This document shows positions 24,509 through 40,035 of a stretch of 64,000 nt of DNA, piece after piece. The stretch spans positions 188,951,313 to 189,015,312 of the forward strand of contig JBOZIK010000001.1 in NCBI GenBank assembly GCA_051453625.1, written 5' to 3'. This DNA comes from Welwitschia mirabilis (Eukaryota; Gnetophyta; Gnetopsida; Welwitschiales). Position 1 is the first letter of the stretch. Every line of letters begins with the position of its first letter. The notes under the pieces are model-generated. The model did no database searches and was not told the DNA's origin. It worked only from the letters and a program-made list of their open reading frames with translations. The translations under genes and the position numbers were made by a program.

Positions 24509-25480
24509 GCGATTCCCCCCTTAACATGAGAATATGTTGTCTTCTAAGAAAACTATATTACTCAAAAGAAAACCTTAAGAATAGGGTCTACAATAAAACA
24601 TCCTAAAAGGGAGTTACTACTTAAGGGAACTACTTCATCAAAAGTAGTTAGATTTTTATTCACATCCCATAGTAATAGGATTTGCACATTATACATTTCA
24701 TAATACTAGAAAAAGTTGTACTACACATTCCATACCATTAGAACAAGTTGTACTGAACATCCTATAGTACTAGGATTGAGGAAGTATTTTTACAATAAGT
24801 TTGAAAGTTAAATAAAGTATTATATGTATAACAAAATGAGTTACATTAACTCTTGGTCAATCCTATCTTGGATTAAAAGTTTCAAAACTCTTTTTGACCA
24901 AGTGCATTTCTTTAAATATTAGTTGTTAATTCTATGGTCGGATGGTATATTGGTGTAATAACTTCATGTTATACACGTTACTTAATTTTATGGACCAATT
25001 TTCATGTACCATTTTCTATACCTGCATATTATTATTCTTGCATTTCTTAAACCCACTGATTATGTAGAATGGTCTCTATGAAAAGGGTTGATTCACCATT
25101 AATGGATAGTTGAAGGTTGTCATTATCATTAAGAGATGCATAAAATCTTTGTCAAGTTTTATTTTTTCCCTTTTCATCATCACAAGTATCTTATAGAGTA
25201 GACTCTAATAAAGTACTTTATTTTTTTCTTTGGGAGAGGTCAACATTCTCATTAGGACAATCAAATGAATTCTACTTGAATCATATGCATATGTGTTAAG
25301 CAAACAAAAGATGTCAATTCCTCTATGTTGTATTATGTACAAACCATTCTAGCTAGAAAGAACTCAAAAATTATGAATGATGGACACATGTTTCCTTTAG
25401 ACTATAGGACATTAAGCATCCAAAATTTGCATAGGATGAGAGGAAGAAAATAGCTTAGAGAGAGTAACTTGAGACATGTT
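24509..25480 (-). other. Internal copia sequence lacking RT and RNase H
   Basis: Between the polypurine tract and the integrase end only about 1 kb remains. I cannot find the reverse transcriptase or RNase H motifs there. A full copia element needs about 2 kb for these, so a large deletion is likely. Confidence 0.5.
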
Positions 25481-25499
25481 TTTTGAGGTTTTAGAAAAT

Positions 25500-26562
25500 A
25501 TCACATTATGAGAAACAATGATCTTATGGTACTCATAAATATACACATGATATCCTTTCTAGCTAGTTAGATATTCCACAAAAATGCCAACATGAGGATG
25601 TCATCAAGCTCATCACGTTATTTGTTAGGAACATAGATATAGTACTTACAACCAAACCCATGAAGATGATTTAAAGTAAGCTTTTATCAATTCCATTTTT
25701 TAGTAGGAAAAATACCCTTTTTAGAAGCATGACCAATTTACTTATTGAGATAGATCATGCTACTAATAGCTTCATCCCATCAGTTAGACTTACATCTATT
25801 AAAGTATATTATTAAATATGTCATATTCATGATGGTTCAATTAAACTATTTAATGATGTCATTCTATTAAGGCACTCTAGATAATGTCTTTAGATGATGA
25901 ATGCCTTTTGAATTGAGAAAGCCCTTGAATTTAACTGATGTGTATTCTTTACCATTTTTAAAATGAAAATCCTTAATCTCATTATCGATTTTCTTTTCCA
26001 CTTTTGCTTTGAAAATCTTAAAAATATTCAAAGCTAGATATTTGAATCTCATAAAATACACCAAAGCTATATACCAAAAATAATCTATGATGGATATAAT
26101 GTATTAATAGCTTTAGAGTGTAGGAACTAATATAATATCACATGGATCATTGTAAATAAGCATAAGCTAGCCATTAGTATGTCACTTGTTAAGAGAAAAT
26201 TATTTTCATGTTTTGGTATCCATTATGCATTCTTTACATTAAACAAAATCATATGAAATGGAGGGGAGAAGTGGATGTTCATTCTCATGCATTTTAATCA
26301 AAGAACAAGGATTTAGATGACCCAAAAAAGCATGGCACAAAAGTGATGAAGCAATGTATTCTTGTGAGACATGGCATGTAATTTCATGCATACTAACACA
26401 TATTTGAAGATGCATCATTTTTTCATGCATGAAACCCTTCATGACAGGATTATGAGAGGCATCAAAAATATCAATGGAATCCTTTATTATGAATATAGAG
26501 TTATCTTCTCTAACTAGTATGGAAAGAGACAAAATATATAATCTCAAATAAGGGATATACAA
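25500..26562 (-). pseudogene. Copia integrase and GAG-pre-integrase (decayed)
   Basis: Minus strand, 5' to 3': 26562-26239 carries the GAG-pre-integrase box (SLLCHAFLGHLNPCSL, normally LWHxRLGHLN). 26064-25867 is integrase core (FKIFKAKVEKKI, then NGKEYTSVKFKGFLNSKGI), where the usual RSDxGGEY has lost its Asp. At about 25800-25540 the integrase C-terminal stretch reads AISSMIYLNK, then HLHGFGCKYYI. The order is right for a copia element on the minus strand. Multiple stops make it inactive. Confidence 0.85.
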
Positions 26563-26899
26563 AACATGATAAGGTGCTTATTGTGAGAGAGAAGACAACT
26601 AAAAAGTAACTATATCATGACCTTTCATAAGGACTTAAGTTCTTTCTATCAAATACGCTTCACTACATTACTCTATAATGTGATCAAAAAAATCATGCCT
26701 ATACATCATATGCCTTGTTCTACTAGTATCTAGAATCCAAGATTATCATAAGGAATGTTTTCACTCATATATATAAAATTATGACTTTGAAACATGGCAC
26801 TTGATTCATGAAATTTGGCATTATCTAAAGAACTAGAATCATTAGCAATTAAATTTACCTTGAGAGTCAATTTGATTTTATCCCAAGATATCTAACTAT

Positions 26900-28000
26900 A
26901 ATTTTTGATATAATCTTATCTTCTACATTGTGAACACCAAGATGTATTCTTATTCAGAGTAGCATTATTTTGATGTGGTCTCTTCTTGGGCTAAGACTAA
27001 TGGCATTGAGGAGGTAGATCTACTTGTTACTTTTAAGTAGATCTACCCTTGTCATGATGTTTAACATTAGAAAAGTAGTTTCTAGGAAACTATTTATTGA
27101 AATGGAATCCATTATAAGGATGTCATACTTGAAATGCAGCTTTAGAAGAAGAGGTACCAATAAAGTCGAATTGTTCTTTGGTAGCTATAAGGTTCTTACT
27201 ATGTGTATTAAAGGGCATTTGTGGTAGTTGCCTTCTACCATGTAGTGCCATAATGTAGCTGTGTAAAGATGAATCCCCTAAACAATATCTAAGCAAGTTG
27301 ATATAATGTATGCATACTTTGTTCTATAGGTTATAGTTAGCAACCTACACCTTGATATCAATCATTTGTGTAGTCAACCATAACATCTTTTCTTTCTCTT
27401 AATATATGATGTTCATACTTGTGATGACATTAACAAGCTCCAAATCATTAGTAGAATAGAATGTATCCCATAATGTAATGAAGTTGATGTACCTGATCTT
27501 ACTATAATATATGAAGTTCTTATGCTGCGAATTCATAGATGTTCTCATAAGTTTTATTAATTTATTATCGGTAAACTTTCAAGCATATTTTTCTTGTGGA
27601 AGTTAAAGAGGAATATTCACTTTCTTAAAGAAATCTATGTCAAGACCATAGATGCATACGGTGAACATGAAATCTTCATGCCAATCTTTCTATCTCTGGT
27701 CATTCTAAAGAGTGTCTCTAACATTAGCCATTATTCTAGTTGTTAAAAACTAGTATGAAGGAGTTTAACATCATCTAAAACTTATTCACTGAGGTCTCTA
27801 AATTAATATAAATAAAAGAAGAGATGAGAAGTTATGAGGTATTGTCTATTTTCAAGAAGATCTTACATCATTAACTAAACAATGGATCTATCCTTTAGAT
27901 AAAGAACACTTATTAACTTAAGAAGATAAAGTGATGATAGAAAAATGAAAATATGTGACTAGGGATCTTTCTCATATCCATAAGTCTAAATGATTTATCT
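26900..28000 (-). pseudogene. Copia gag region (decayed)
   Basis: This lies upstream of integrase on the minus strand. A stretch reading MANVRDTLRMTRDRKIGMK begins near 27735 and looks like the start of a gag, but the frame breaks often. The assignment rests mainly on its place between integrase and the 5' LTR. Confidence 0.45.
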
Positions 28001-28769
28001 AAACCACAATGACACAACAAAATGTCAAAAAAGATCACAATAGAGAGGCATAGTTAATTCTAAGTGGATATTATTCACATCAATAAGTTAAATGGTCTAT
28101 TGAATCCACAAAAGTATGATAAAAAAAATGACAAAATTAAACACTAATGATTTCACATGCAAGAAAAATAAAGTAAATTTATTAAGAAATCCTCATGTAA
28201 ATGTGGTAAATTTAGTGCATGGGTCCTAAATCATTAAATGATTAAGTGAAAGATTTATCAATTTTAGATTTGCTTCCAATCTAAATAGTGATCATGCATT
28301 TCCTAAGGATGTGATCTTTGTCTTTAAAAGGAGGGAAAAAACACAAAGTTTGAATCATGTTGGTGGGGCATCTAAATCATCGGCTAGTTTTAGTTACCTC
28401 AGCTATCTACCCCCTTAAGGGAGAGTATAATGTAATGTTGATAACTTACTTATACTTTAGACTTAGCAAAATTTATATTTTATTATACTTATACCTCTAT
28501 ATTAACTTGGTGATGAAATCTAAGTAGACATCATCAGTATGCCTCCAGTCTTATCAAATACACCCTGGGTTACCAACTTGCACATGAAAATATAGACCTC
28601 AAGATGCTCATTATATTTTTACTTAAGAGAGACATGATTCTCTGTATAGTTGGAGCTACATAATTATGGTAGTTAAAGATTGCACAATAGGCTTAAATGA
28701 TGGCATAGCACAACACAGATTCATGTCTATGTAAGACTCCTAATGCTTATCAATACTCAAGACTTATTA

Positions 28770-28870
28770 GCAGTAAGATACATTAAGTGGTTAAGGTGTG
28801 GATAATTTCCCATTTCAAACCTTGATCATCATCAAAAACAAGTAAGAGCATTAAGTATTAAAAAAAATAA
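28770..28870 (+). repeat. tRNA-derived SINE-like copy
   Basis: TTAAGTGGTTAAGGTGTG (28783-28800) is a good box A. CATTTCAAACCTTGAT (28811-28826) is in box B position (GGTTCGAACC). An A-rich tail starts at about 28860. Confidence 0.55.
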
Positions 28871-30330
28871 ATAGAGGACTAAAGATCAAAAATAGGAAAG
28901 AAGAAAAAACGGGGGGAGTGAGGTGGGGGATGGCTTGGTTTTGATATACTCAAAGTGGATGTTGCTCGACATCTCAAGTTAATTCAATCTATCCAAATTA
29001 TAAGTGAAATTAGATCTTAGTAAAAAATTAAGTTAAGTGGATTTTGCTTCACATCCCAACTTGACTTGATGTGATAAAAAGAAGCTTAATTGGTTTATAA
29101 TAATTAAAAATTTACCAAAAAATCAAAATTGCAAAAATGTAAAAAAAAAGGGGAAAAAAAACCAAAAAATGCACTTAGAAGTTCCTGTGCACCAATGTGA
29201 ACTAAAAGCTAAAAAATTCATATGAACAAAAATGAGACAAAAGCTTAGCATAAATTACATATGCATGAGATGGAGATCTTGTGCCATTTCCTATGAACTT
29301 TCATGGAGTGCTGAAACTAGGATTGGACACAATGATGTTGTGTAATATTAGGCCATCCATTATGCAAGGGCTCATCACCACTCCCATAGCAAAACTATCA
29401 TAGCTAAAACATGTCACTTTAAAGCTATGAAATTCATAAAAAAGATGCCTTTGTCCATCTTTAATAGTTGTCTATTAGGTTCCCTATTTTAGACAACCAA
29501 AAGAAGTATTCTAGCACCTTTCACATGCAACTCTCTATGCTTTCAACCACCATCACTATTGAACATGGAGCTAAATGGTATTACTCAGTTGTTCTTGCAA
29601 TTATAGTAAAACTTTAAATATGAAACTTCATACAAATTTATTTGTAGTCCAATAATCATGTAATCACACTCTCAAATCACTTGTAAACAGATAGAAAGGT
29701 TTGAATCATTCACTTGTAGAAGAATAGGATTAAATCCTTTGTGCATTAATATGTCTTTAAAATATTGGAATGGGGTTTAAATTTTCATGGCCAATTGGAT
29801 GGCCACAAAACAAAAGGAGGAGTCCAAGTCATGACTACAAAGAATTGATGTTAGTAATATATGTTTCACTTTTAAAGATAGCCATTTAGGAAATCCTCTA
29901 ATGGCTCATTGCAAATTCAAATGCAGAAATGATAGAAAATTTACTCTTTTCCCCTTTATGTTTAATAGCTCGAAATGAACAAACTTTCTCTTTTTGTAAC
30001 AATAGTAAAGCAAAAAATACTTTTTATAGGAAAAAAGGATAATGCAAAATAATGGTAATAGAAATAGAAGACTATGAGACAATGTAGAAGAATGTAACAA
30101 GAGACATAAAAGAATGTTACCGAAGAACGTGCAATATTGTTGCAGATTGCTATAGATCTCTAGTCCAGATGTGCTTCCTTTTATAGTGCAATAAGTCCTT
30201 TTTTTATTCGATAGTGACAAAAACTCCAAATGCTACATGAAAGCACAAAGTCACATATTGTATAGCTATGTCCATGCCCACTGCCATAAGGATTATGTGG
30301 ATTTGATTGGAGTTTCCTACACATCCCTTA

Positions 30331-30405
30331 CTTCCCTCTGGGAATTTAAGCTTTTAACCACAAGGAAATCACTCACTAGATTTAACCAATGAGCTAAGGC
30401 CCTTT
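30331..30405 (-). repeat. tRNA-derived SINE-like copy
   Basis: The minus strand reads GGCCTTAGCTCATTGGTTAA (box A, very tRNA-like), then GTGATTTCCTTGTGG, then TTAAAAGCTTAAATTCCC in box B position. It aligns over its length with the copy at 14078-14165, so the two are members of one family. Confidence 0.6.
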
Positions 30406-30693
30406 CCCTTAATAAGGTCATTTACACGTGAATAGGATACTTAATGCTAATATGAATGAAAATCCTCATGATTCTTCTTTGAAGCAAGACTAAAAAGGCA
30501 CTCTGATTCATTATTACTGTAGAAGAAGTAGAGGTTGGAAGAAAATTGACATGCAAAATAGAAACTACAGTAAAAAAAAATTACAAATTAAAGTAAATCA
30601 AATAGATCTAAGTAAACCTTAGATCTAAGCATGTAAAATGAAATACAATAGTGTGCAAATACATGCAAGATCCAAGAATCTTAAGATTCCTAG

Positions 30694-30712
30694 CCTGAGT
30701 TCTCGTACTATT
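30694..30712 (-). promoter_or_regulatory. Primer binding site of the short-LTR copia element
   Basis: The minus strand after the LTR reads AAATAGTACGAGAACTCAGG. It aligns with the usual tRNA-Met site context AATTGGTATCAGAGCTCAGG with a few changes. Confidence 0.55.
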
Positions 30713-30914
30713 TGTAAGAAATGCAGAGCAAAAATAAGCAAGCAAGAAACAAGAAATCATAAAATGGGATTCTGAAAATAATCTTTTTAGTTTTTCTATC
30801 CTTTTTAAATAATAGATCTTGCTTTTATAGGTAAGCACACCCAACTAGATGTCCACTATGATTTTTATTTTTCCTAAGTGTGGTATCATGATGTAACTTA
30901 TTTGTGTTCTAGCA
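30713..30914 (-). repeat. 5' LTR of the short-LTR copia element
   Basis: A 202-bp block homologous to 24309-24508. The ends are TGCTAGAAC... and ...TTTCTTACA on the minus strand. The possible target duplication is imperfect: CTTCT at 24304-24308 against TGTCT at 30915-30919. The whole element spans 24309-30914 (6.6 kb). Confidence 0.8.
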
Positions 30915-31499
30915 TGTCTAACCAAGGTCTTAGAGCAATAACTAAAGTTCCATTTAATAATAAACACCATATAAGTATTACTCCAAACATGGAATAAGGG
31001 GTAAAAATTTATTTTAAATTATCTTCTTATAAATAATTTTTCATGTAATTTAAGCTATTTTTAGGATAATATATTATTGAATCTTGACATCTATTAGAAA
31101 GATAAACTAGTTAATAAGATGAAAATATTTCTATTTTAGTCTATTCATTAGATAAGAATTATTTAATCATTCAAAAAATATATCAAACAAACATATTATG
31201 GAGTCAAAACAATTAGCTAACCACTTATCATAGAGGGAGATACCCTGCAAGAAGCATTTAAAAAGAGTCAAACATCTTTTTTGCCTTGGTAAGAAATAAA
31301 TCCTTTATGTGACTCTAGGAAACATTTTTCCAACATTGTTATTAATCAAATGAAATCATGAAGCAATTTTTCAATTTACTTGTAAACAAAAATAGTCAGA
31401 GAGTAACATGGGAAATAATGGATATGAGTATTAGATAAATATGCTTTTATACACTGAGTATTTTTTTGGTATATAGAAGCTTTTCAAATTTTTATGTAT
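30915..31499. other. A+T-rich spacer
   Basis: Nothing recognised; probably the tail side of the LINE to its right. Confidence 0.4.
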
Positions 31500-33480
31500 C
31501 TATATTGAAAGCCAATTTATTAATATTAGGGTCCCTCAGCTGCTTAGAAGTCATTTATAAAGAGAATGAAATTTTAAGAGTTTTGATCATGTTACCATCT
31601 TGAATAATTTTTCACAATTTAAAGATAATTCATATATAAATTTTGAAAAGAATAGATACTAAAGACTTTTCCCAATTAATCTTCAATATAGAGGGAGAAT
31701 AACAAAGATTAATTATAGAGAGAAACTAATTATTTATAGCTTGAGAATTCTTTAAAACCAAGAAGGAATCACATACAAACTGCATGTTGATGAGATGCTT
31801 TAGAATTTCACTGATATAAATCCCATGAATAAGACCATTCTGACCATATTTCTAAATAGCATAGCACAAAATGTCTACTACACTGATAAAAAGATAATGA
31901 GCCAAAGAACATCCTTACTAATATATCTTCTAATAAAAAAGGTAGAACTAGGATCTCCTTTAGGGAAGACACAAGTATTTTAATTCTTGAATAAATCATT
32001 TATCATATGAATCAAAACCTTTTCAGATCTTAATTTTTCCATGTAAGCTAAGATAAAATTTCGTTCAATTCTATCGTAATATTTTGCATAATGCAATTTA
32101 AGGAAGTCAATATCTTGATTAGTATTATTGGCCTATGCTAAACCTTCTTAAGTAGATACAACGTTATTCAGAATAATATTTATCTTTAACAAAACCACTC
32201 TTCTTGATACAGATAATATTAGAGAGGACAGTTTTCAACCTTTTAGCTAATCATTTAACTAAAATTTTATAAGAGATGTTATGTAAAGTAATTTGTAATA
32301 ACTAGGAGTGAAATGTAAATCACTTGATTTTGGCAAGAGATGAATGACAACTAATCGAGGTTTGGATCTAAGATTCCTTCATGTAAGGATTCCTGAACTA
32401 CCTTGGAGTAGTCTTTCCTAATAATATCTGAATGCCTTTTATAAAGTTCTAGAGAAGAATCGTTTTTTCCTAGAGCCTTAACATTAGCCATATCAAAAAA
32501 AGCTGTTTTTAATTTATCCTTCGTAATATCTATCTCCAAATTTTGATGATATACTTCTAAAACTTTCTAGGAAATGAAGTTGGCTTTTTAATCAAAGTGA
32601 TGCTAATGAAAACCATCTCACTTAAGGAACTTAGTAAAATGTCTGATAAAACAACTATGAATACCTAAACTACCATGAAATTCTTGTTTGTCTAATTAAA
32701 GAGGAGTAGTATCTCTCTTATAAAACTTAAAAATTCTTTACAATTGGGATGTTGAATGCTAAGTCAATAGATTCCTCTTTTAATAGAAAAAGTTTTAGCA
32801 AAATTAATTTCCCAGCATTCAAATAGTTCTTGATTTTTGAAAACTTATTCCAAATATGATGATTAAAAGGATTGTGTTCCATAGCAACAAAAGTGAATGA
32901 AATATGATGTTTAATGTCTGACTATACTTCTTTTACTTTGGAAACCATTTATTAACCAACATGTTTAGAATGATTCTAACACAAAGTCATGATGCAATCC
33001 ATTTAATATTGCTAGTTGGACAAGGTTTTGCATTTTGTAAAGCATGCAAACTTGTTTTGCCTAATTTAGAATTATATGCATTTTCATGTAATCTAAAGGA
33101 GAAGAATGATTTTGCTTGCTAAGTGCCAAAAGGCATTCTTTAAAAAAATGGCATAATAATCTGACAATAAGAGATAATCGCATATTCAAATAAAAGCATT
33201 CTAATTCTAGAAAGAGTCAAAAGAAAAATAAGAATCTATGACGTCATTGAAGAATGCAATTCTGTCTTAATGAAAAAAATTTAACCAAGCATTAAAAAAC
33301 CTAATTATGGAGAAGGTTGACATTGCTAAAGGCAATTAATAAGACAAAAATATTCTTTAAGAGAAGACTAGGAATTGTTTTGAGGAATCTATATGAAAAG
33401 GAAAGCGTCAAATCTTATCAAATAAGTTCTTTATCATATTAAGTACCAAAAATTCAAGGAATATTTGAAATATAGATGTT
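31500..33480 (-). pseudogene. LINE reverse transcriptase (decayed)
   Basis: Minus strand: 32539-32351 reads AFFDMANVKALGKNDSSLEL, then YKRHSDIIRKDYSKVVQES. It matches the start of plant LINE RT (A..SM...KAPGPDGF....Y...W..I..D). Next, near 32320-32220, comes the LIKF..N..K stretch. At about 32110-32035 there is DFLKLHYAKYYDRIERNFIL, matching LKLDxxKAYDRxEWxFL, where the first catalytic Asp of the K-A-Y-D box is kept. At 31960-31880 there is SSTFFIRRYISKDVLW, a worn GIRQGDPLSP. Frames shift between blocks. The reading 33480-32550 is probably the ORF2 front, but no endonuclease motif is certain. Confidence 0.8.
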
Positions 33481-34632
33481 ACTTCTAACCACGTGGTGGC
33501 TCTTTCAAAAGCTTTATTTAGAGCATAAATAGACCAAATTCCAAAACCTTTTAAAAGGGAAGAAAGAAACATCCAGCTACATGTGTTCTAAGAATCATTT
33601 CAATTTTGGACTACTTTTGAGTCCCAATGTGAGGAAGAATTATAGAATAATCATTTCTACTAGAATAATGTTTGTAGCAAATATAATACTTTTTTAAATA
33701 CATAACATTTCAATAAAATGCGTTTCTTTTCTAAAAGTTTTATTTTCTTGTAATAATATAAAATAAAGAGACAAGGGATGTGCTGGATGAAATCCCTAGT
33801 TCTTCTTCTCCCTACGCTACCTATGAACCCTTCTAAGAATATATACTTATGGGCATGTGGCGATAAGGCCTCCTTCCTATTAAATAAATAAATCATTAAA
33901 TTATAGTTGATAATAGTTTGACTAAACTTCACATTACTAAAATCTTATTACAACTTATTCATTAAACATAAAATATAATTTAAATTAGTTCTAATAGCTA
34001 CAATATGCAAGGCTCATACAAGTAATATGTCATTAAGTAGGCTTCATTCTTCTGCACTTTAATGTTATTTCTATCAAGAGCTAAATCAATTTTAGCATTC
34101 AATATATTAGTACAAATCCCAATTGCAAAGAGGTACCATATTAGGTCTATTGTCCTCAATTTCTTATATGAAAATCTACAATCCAAAATAGTAAAAATAG
34201 TTTTAAGTTCAAAAATATTTATTAAAATCTGGACATTGGAATAAGGAATTTCAGTCCAATCTTAGTCACTCGAGATTATTTTTCATGGGAGGTGTATAAT
34301 TTGAAGATAGCAGATTGCTCCCTTAAAGAGTAGATAATTAAAAGACTTATAAGGGAACTCTTCGTACAAGTTAAAGGATACTCCTTAAAAGCTTCTATAC
34401 CCATACCTAATAGAAACATTGTAAATTTGAATCAATTCTATGTTACACTACCGTTTCGCTTTCTACTTGCAATTGGGAATATGTTGTGCTTATCTTTTCA
34501 GCAGTATATTTACATGCCGAGTGAGAGATTATTAGATCCAGAGTTATATTTTCTTACATAATTTATTATGGAAGATTGAAAACTCCATGTCAACAAGGAT
34601 ACGAGCAAAGAACAGTTAAGAATTTATGACGT
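33481..34632. other. A+T-rich spacer
   Basis: No gene recognised. C+G begins to rise near 34440 as the gene island is approached. Confidence 0.5.
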
Positions 34633-34642
34633 NNNNNNNNNN
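34633..34642. other. Assembly gap (10 N)
   Basis: Ten N at the left end of the gene island, just before the open frame 34643-34935. Confidence 0.99.
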
Positions 34643-34935
34643 TGAAGGAAACAATCTACTACACAGACCAACTTCAGGTAAATAAGATTTTCTCTATTGA
34701 TGGGCCCTGTGTAGGACCACAGATTACTTGCATAGCTGACATTAGGACAAAAGAAGCTGGTAAAACTGAAAATTGCATGCCTCTACCCCTTGCCCAACAA
34801 CTGCTAAACACCATTGATGAATTCATTGCTTTCTGGGGCTCCCTCAAGCAGTTTATCAAAATTTTGCAAGCCCAGCCATGCTGTGTTGCATCAGCAGAAA
34901 TCTCAGCAATAGTGCAGCTGCAAAATAACGAGTAA
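34643..34935 (+). CDS. Unidentified protein fragment, 97 codons, truncated by a gap
   Basis: The plus-strand frame is open from the gap to a stop at 34933-34935. It reads KETIYYTDQLQVNKIFSIDG, then GPQITCIADIRTKEAG, CMPLPLAQQLL, TIDEFIAFWGSLKQFIKI and AEISAIVQLQNNE-stop. Composition is protein-like and richer in C+G than the desert. It has no start codon before the gap, so it may be a last exon or a retroposed fragment. I do not recognise the family. It lies tail to tail with isochorismate synthase, its stop 42 bases from that gene's stop. The opposite strand is also open for 61 codons, but that reads as a shadow. It could equally be transcribed as part of the synthase 3' UTR. Confidence 0.35.
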
Positions 34936-34977
34936 TACAGTGTGAAGTGGGACTTCTGAAAGTTCTTGACGAGTGTC

Positions 34978-38263
<3,286 letters not shown>

Positions 38264-38280
38264 TCTTCATTGATTCCACA

Positions 38281-38302
38281 GAGAGAGAGAGAGAGAGAGA
38301 GA
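38281..38302 (-). repeat. (CT)11 tract in the 5' leader of isochorismate synthase
   Basis: (GA)11 on the plus strand, (TC)n on the sense strand, between the TATA box and the start codon. Pyrimidine-rich CT repeats are common in plant 5' leaders and core promoters. Confidence 0.85.
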
Positions 38303-38383
38303 CTGTAGATGCGCTGTACCAGCGCCCCTTGCTTCCTTCCTTTCCTTTCTCTCATATGCTCTTCCTTGCCAAATACGCAGAGC

Positions 38384-38436
38384 GATATATAAAGGATGGG
38401 GTCAATTTAGAGATGGTGAGTAAGTCGTGAAGTCAA
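38384..38436 (-). promoter_or_regulatory. Core promoter of isochorismate synthase: TATA box and two W-box cores
   Basis: On the sense strand, CCTTTATATATCG at about 38383-38395 is a TATA box about 120 bases before the start codon. Upstream lie TTGACC (38400-38405) and TTGACT (38431-38436), both W-box cores bound by WRKY factors. WRKY control of this gene is known in Arabidopsis. Short motifs occur by chance, so function here is inference. Confidence 0.5.
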
Positions 38437-38562
38437 ACAAGAGTAGTTGGGGTATGTTTGTCTGGATTTAAATCTTTGGAAGGCTTGGTTAGCATATTAT
38501 AGGGTCTTAGGTATAAGTAAATTATTAATTTAAATAATTGTAATAATTGTATTAGTAATGGG

Positions 38563-38622
38563 AGGGTTAACAATTAAAAGTTTTGAGGCGGACAGGTTGA
38601 CAATTAAAAGTTTTGAGGCGGG
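38563..38622. repeat. 30-bp tandem duplication upstream of isochorismate synthase
   Basis: GGTT(A/G)ACAATTAAAAG followed by TTTTGAGGCGG occurs twice with exact 30-bp spacing, differing at very few bases. It lies 300-360 bases upstream of the start codon. Confidence 0.9.
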
Positions 38623-40035
38623 CATTTCCCCTTTATTTGTGTTTAGGTTGGAAAATTACCAACATCTCCAAATAGATACTTGGTAGGAACAATAGAACTC
38701 GGTCATGAATTCTTCCTATGCTTTCATAGTAAGGTGGGAAATATCTTTAATTTTTGTTAAAAAGAAAACTCAAACCTCAAATTTGAGGAGAGTGAAACTT
38801 CCATTTCCCTTTAGCTACATGCTTTAACAAAAATAGTTTTATTGAAAGGTGAGGCCTATAGCTTATTTATTAAGGTATTTTGGCTTTCAGATAGAAGACA
38901 TAAAAAGAAGAAAAGTGATATAAATCCATATACAAATTGCATTGAACAAGTTTTATTACTTTATAAAAAAGTTAAAATAAAATTTATTCTCTAAATCATT
39001 ATATGTTAATTTTAATGAAAGTTATTAAAAACCTTTATTTTAACTTAAAATATTAGTTTTCCATCCCTTTTTAAAAATAAGTTGAAACCAATAATATTTG
39101 AAACATGTTCCTACATTTCAAAATAAAACACACTTCAAATAAAATATGAGAAAACAATTATGAGTTTCAATAATTAAGCATTTAAATAAAACTAGATAAC
39201 AGTCACATTATTTCTTTTAAAAAATGTTTTATATTCTAAGGTATTAGGAATTTGACCAATAAAAGTTGCTAACAACCCCAAGCCCACTATATTAGCCTAA
39301 AGATATGGATTGAATGAATGAGTGTCATGGATTAACTTCTACAAACAATTTTGTAGAGAAGACTTTCCTTATAGATCGATGATCTAAAAAGGAATTTGAA
39401 AAAGTAGCCCAAATAGTTTAGTCATTATTTTCTCAAAAATTAAACTCTAAAAGATGAGCTTCTTATTAAACAAGGGAAAATTCATACATCTATTAGTTAT
39501 GAAAATCTCTTTTTTTGATGAATCAAGACACAAGAAATTATTAGAAATTGAAATACCATGACTATTAAAATATTCATATAAATCATGCAAAGGAATATGA
39601 AAGTCAACCAAATGCTAACAGAATGGTACTCTAGTACATGGGACACTTATCCACCATTCAAAAGGTTTCAAACCTTTAGATGACATGATTAGCATTCTTT
39701 AAGGCATTGAGCATAATTAAATCTTTTGTTTAGGTTGTCATCCAATGATAAACTACAGTTACTAGAAGTTTCAAGCTTGACATATCTCTTCCCCTTCCAA
39801 AGTTAACCAACACATGTTTTTACACTAAAGACTAGAAAACAAAGCTTCTCATGATTGATAATTGCTATGCAATAATAAATAAATAAATAAAAGAAAAAGA
39901 AAAAAAGAAAAAGGAAAATTTTGTCAAATAACTTCTACATGCACTGTAAAGACTAGCATCATAATAGGGTACATTTGAATGACTAGAAAGACAAGCTTGG
40001 TAAAGAAAACAACCCTTTTCTACTCTTTAATCACT
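38623..40035. other. A+T-rich spacer
   Basis: No gene recognised. There is simple A-rich sequence near 39866-39920. It ends at the target duplication TCACT of the next element. Confidence 0.5.

Larger units (their letters stand above)
28001..30693. other. Leader and probable nested debris of the copia element
   Basis: About 2.7 kb separate the gag remnant from the 5' LTR, more than a leader needs, so secondary insertions are likely. Two SINE-like copies lie inside (28770-28870 and 30331-30405). A palindrome CCCTTAAGGG is at 28411-28421, and G-rich runs lie near 28905-28935. No protein is recognised. Confidence 0.45.

Noticed and set aside
34674-34859. Minus-strand 61-codon frame (LREPQKAMNSSMVF...)
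   Set aside because: Opposite the longer plus-strand frame, which has the more natural composition. Neither has a recognised family, so I kept only the plus one.
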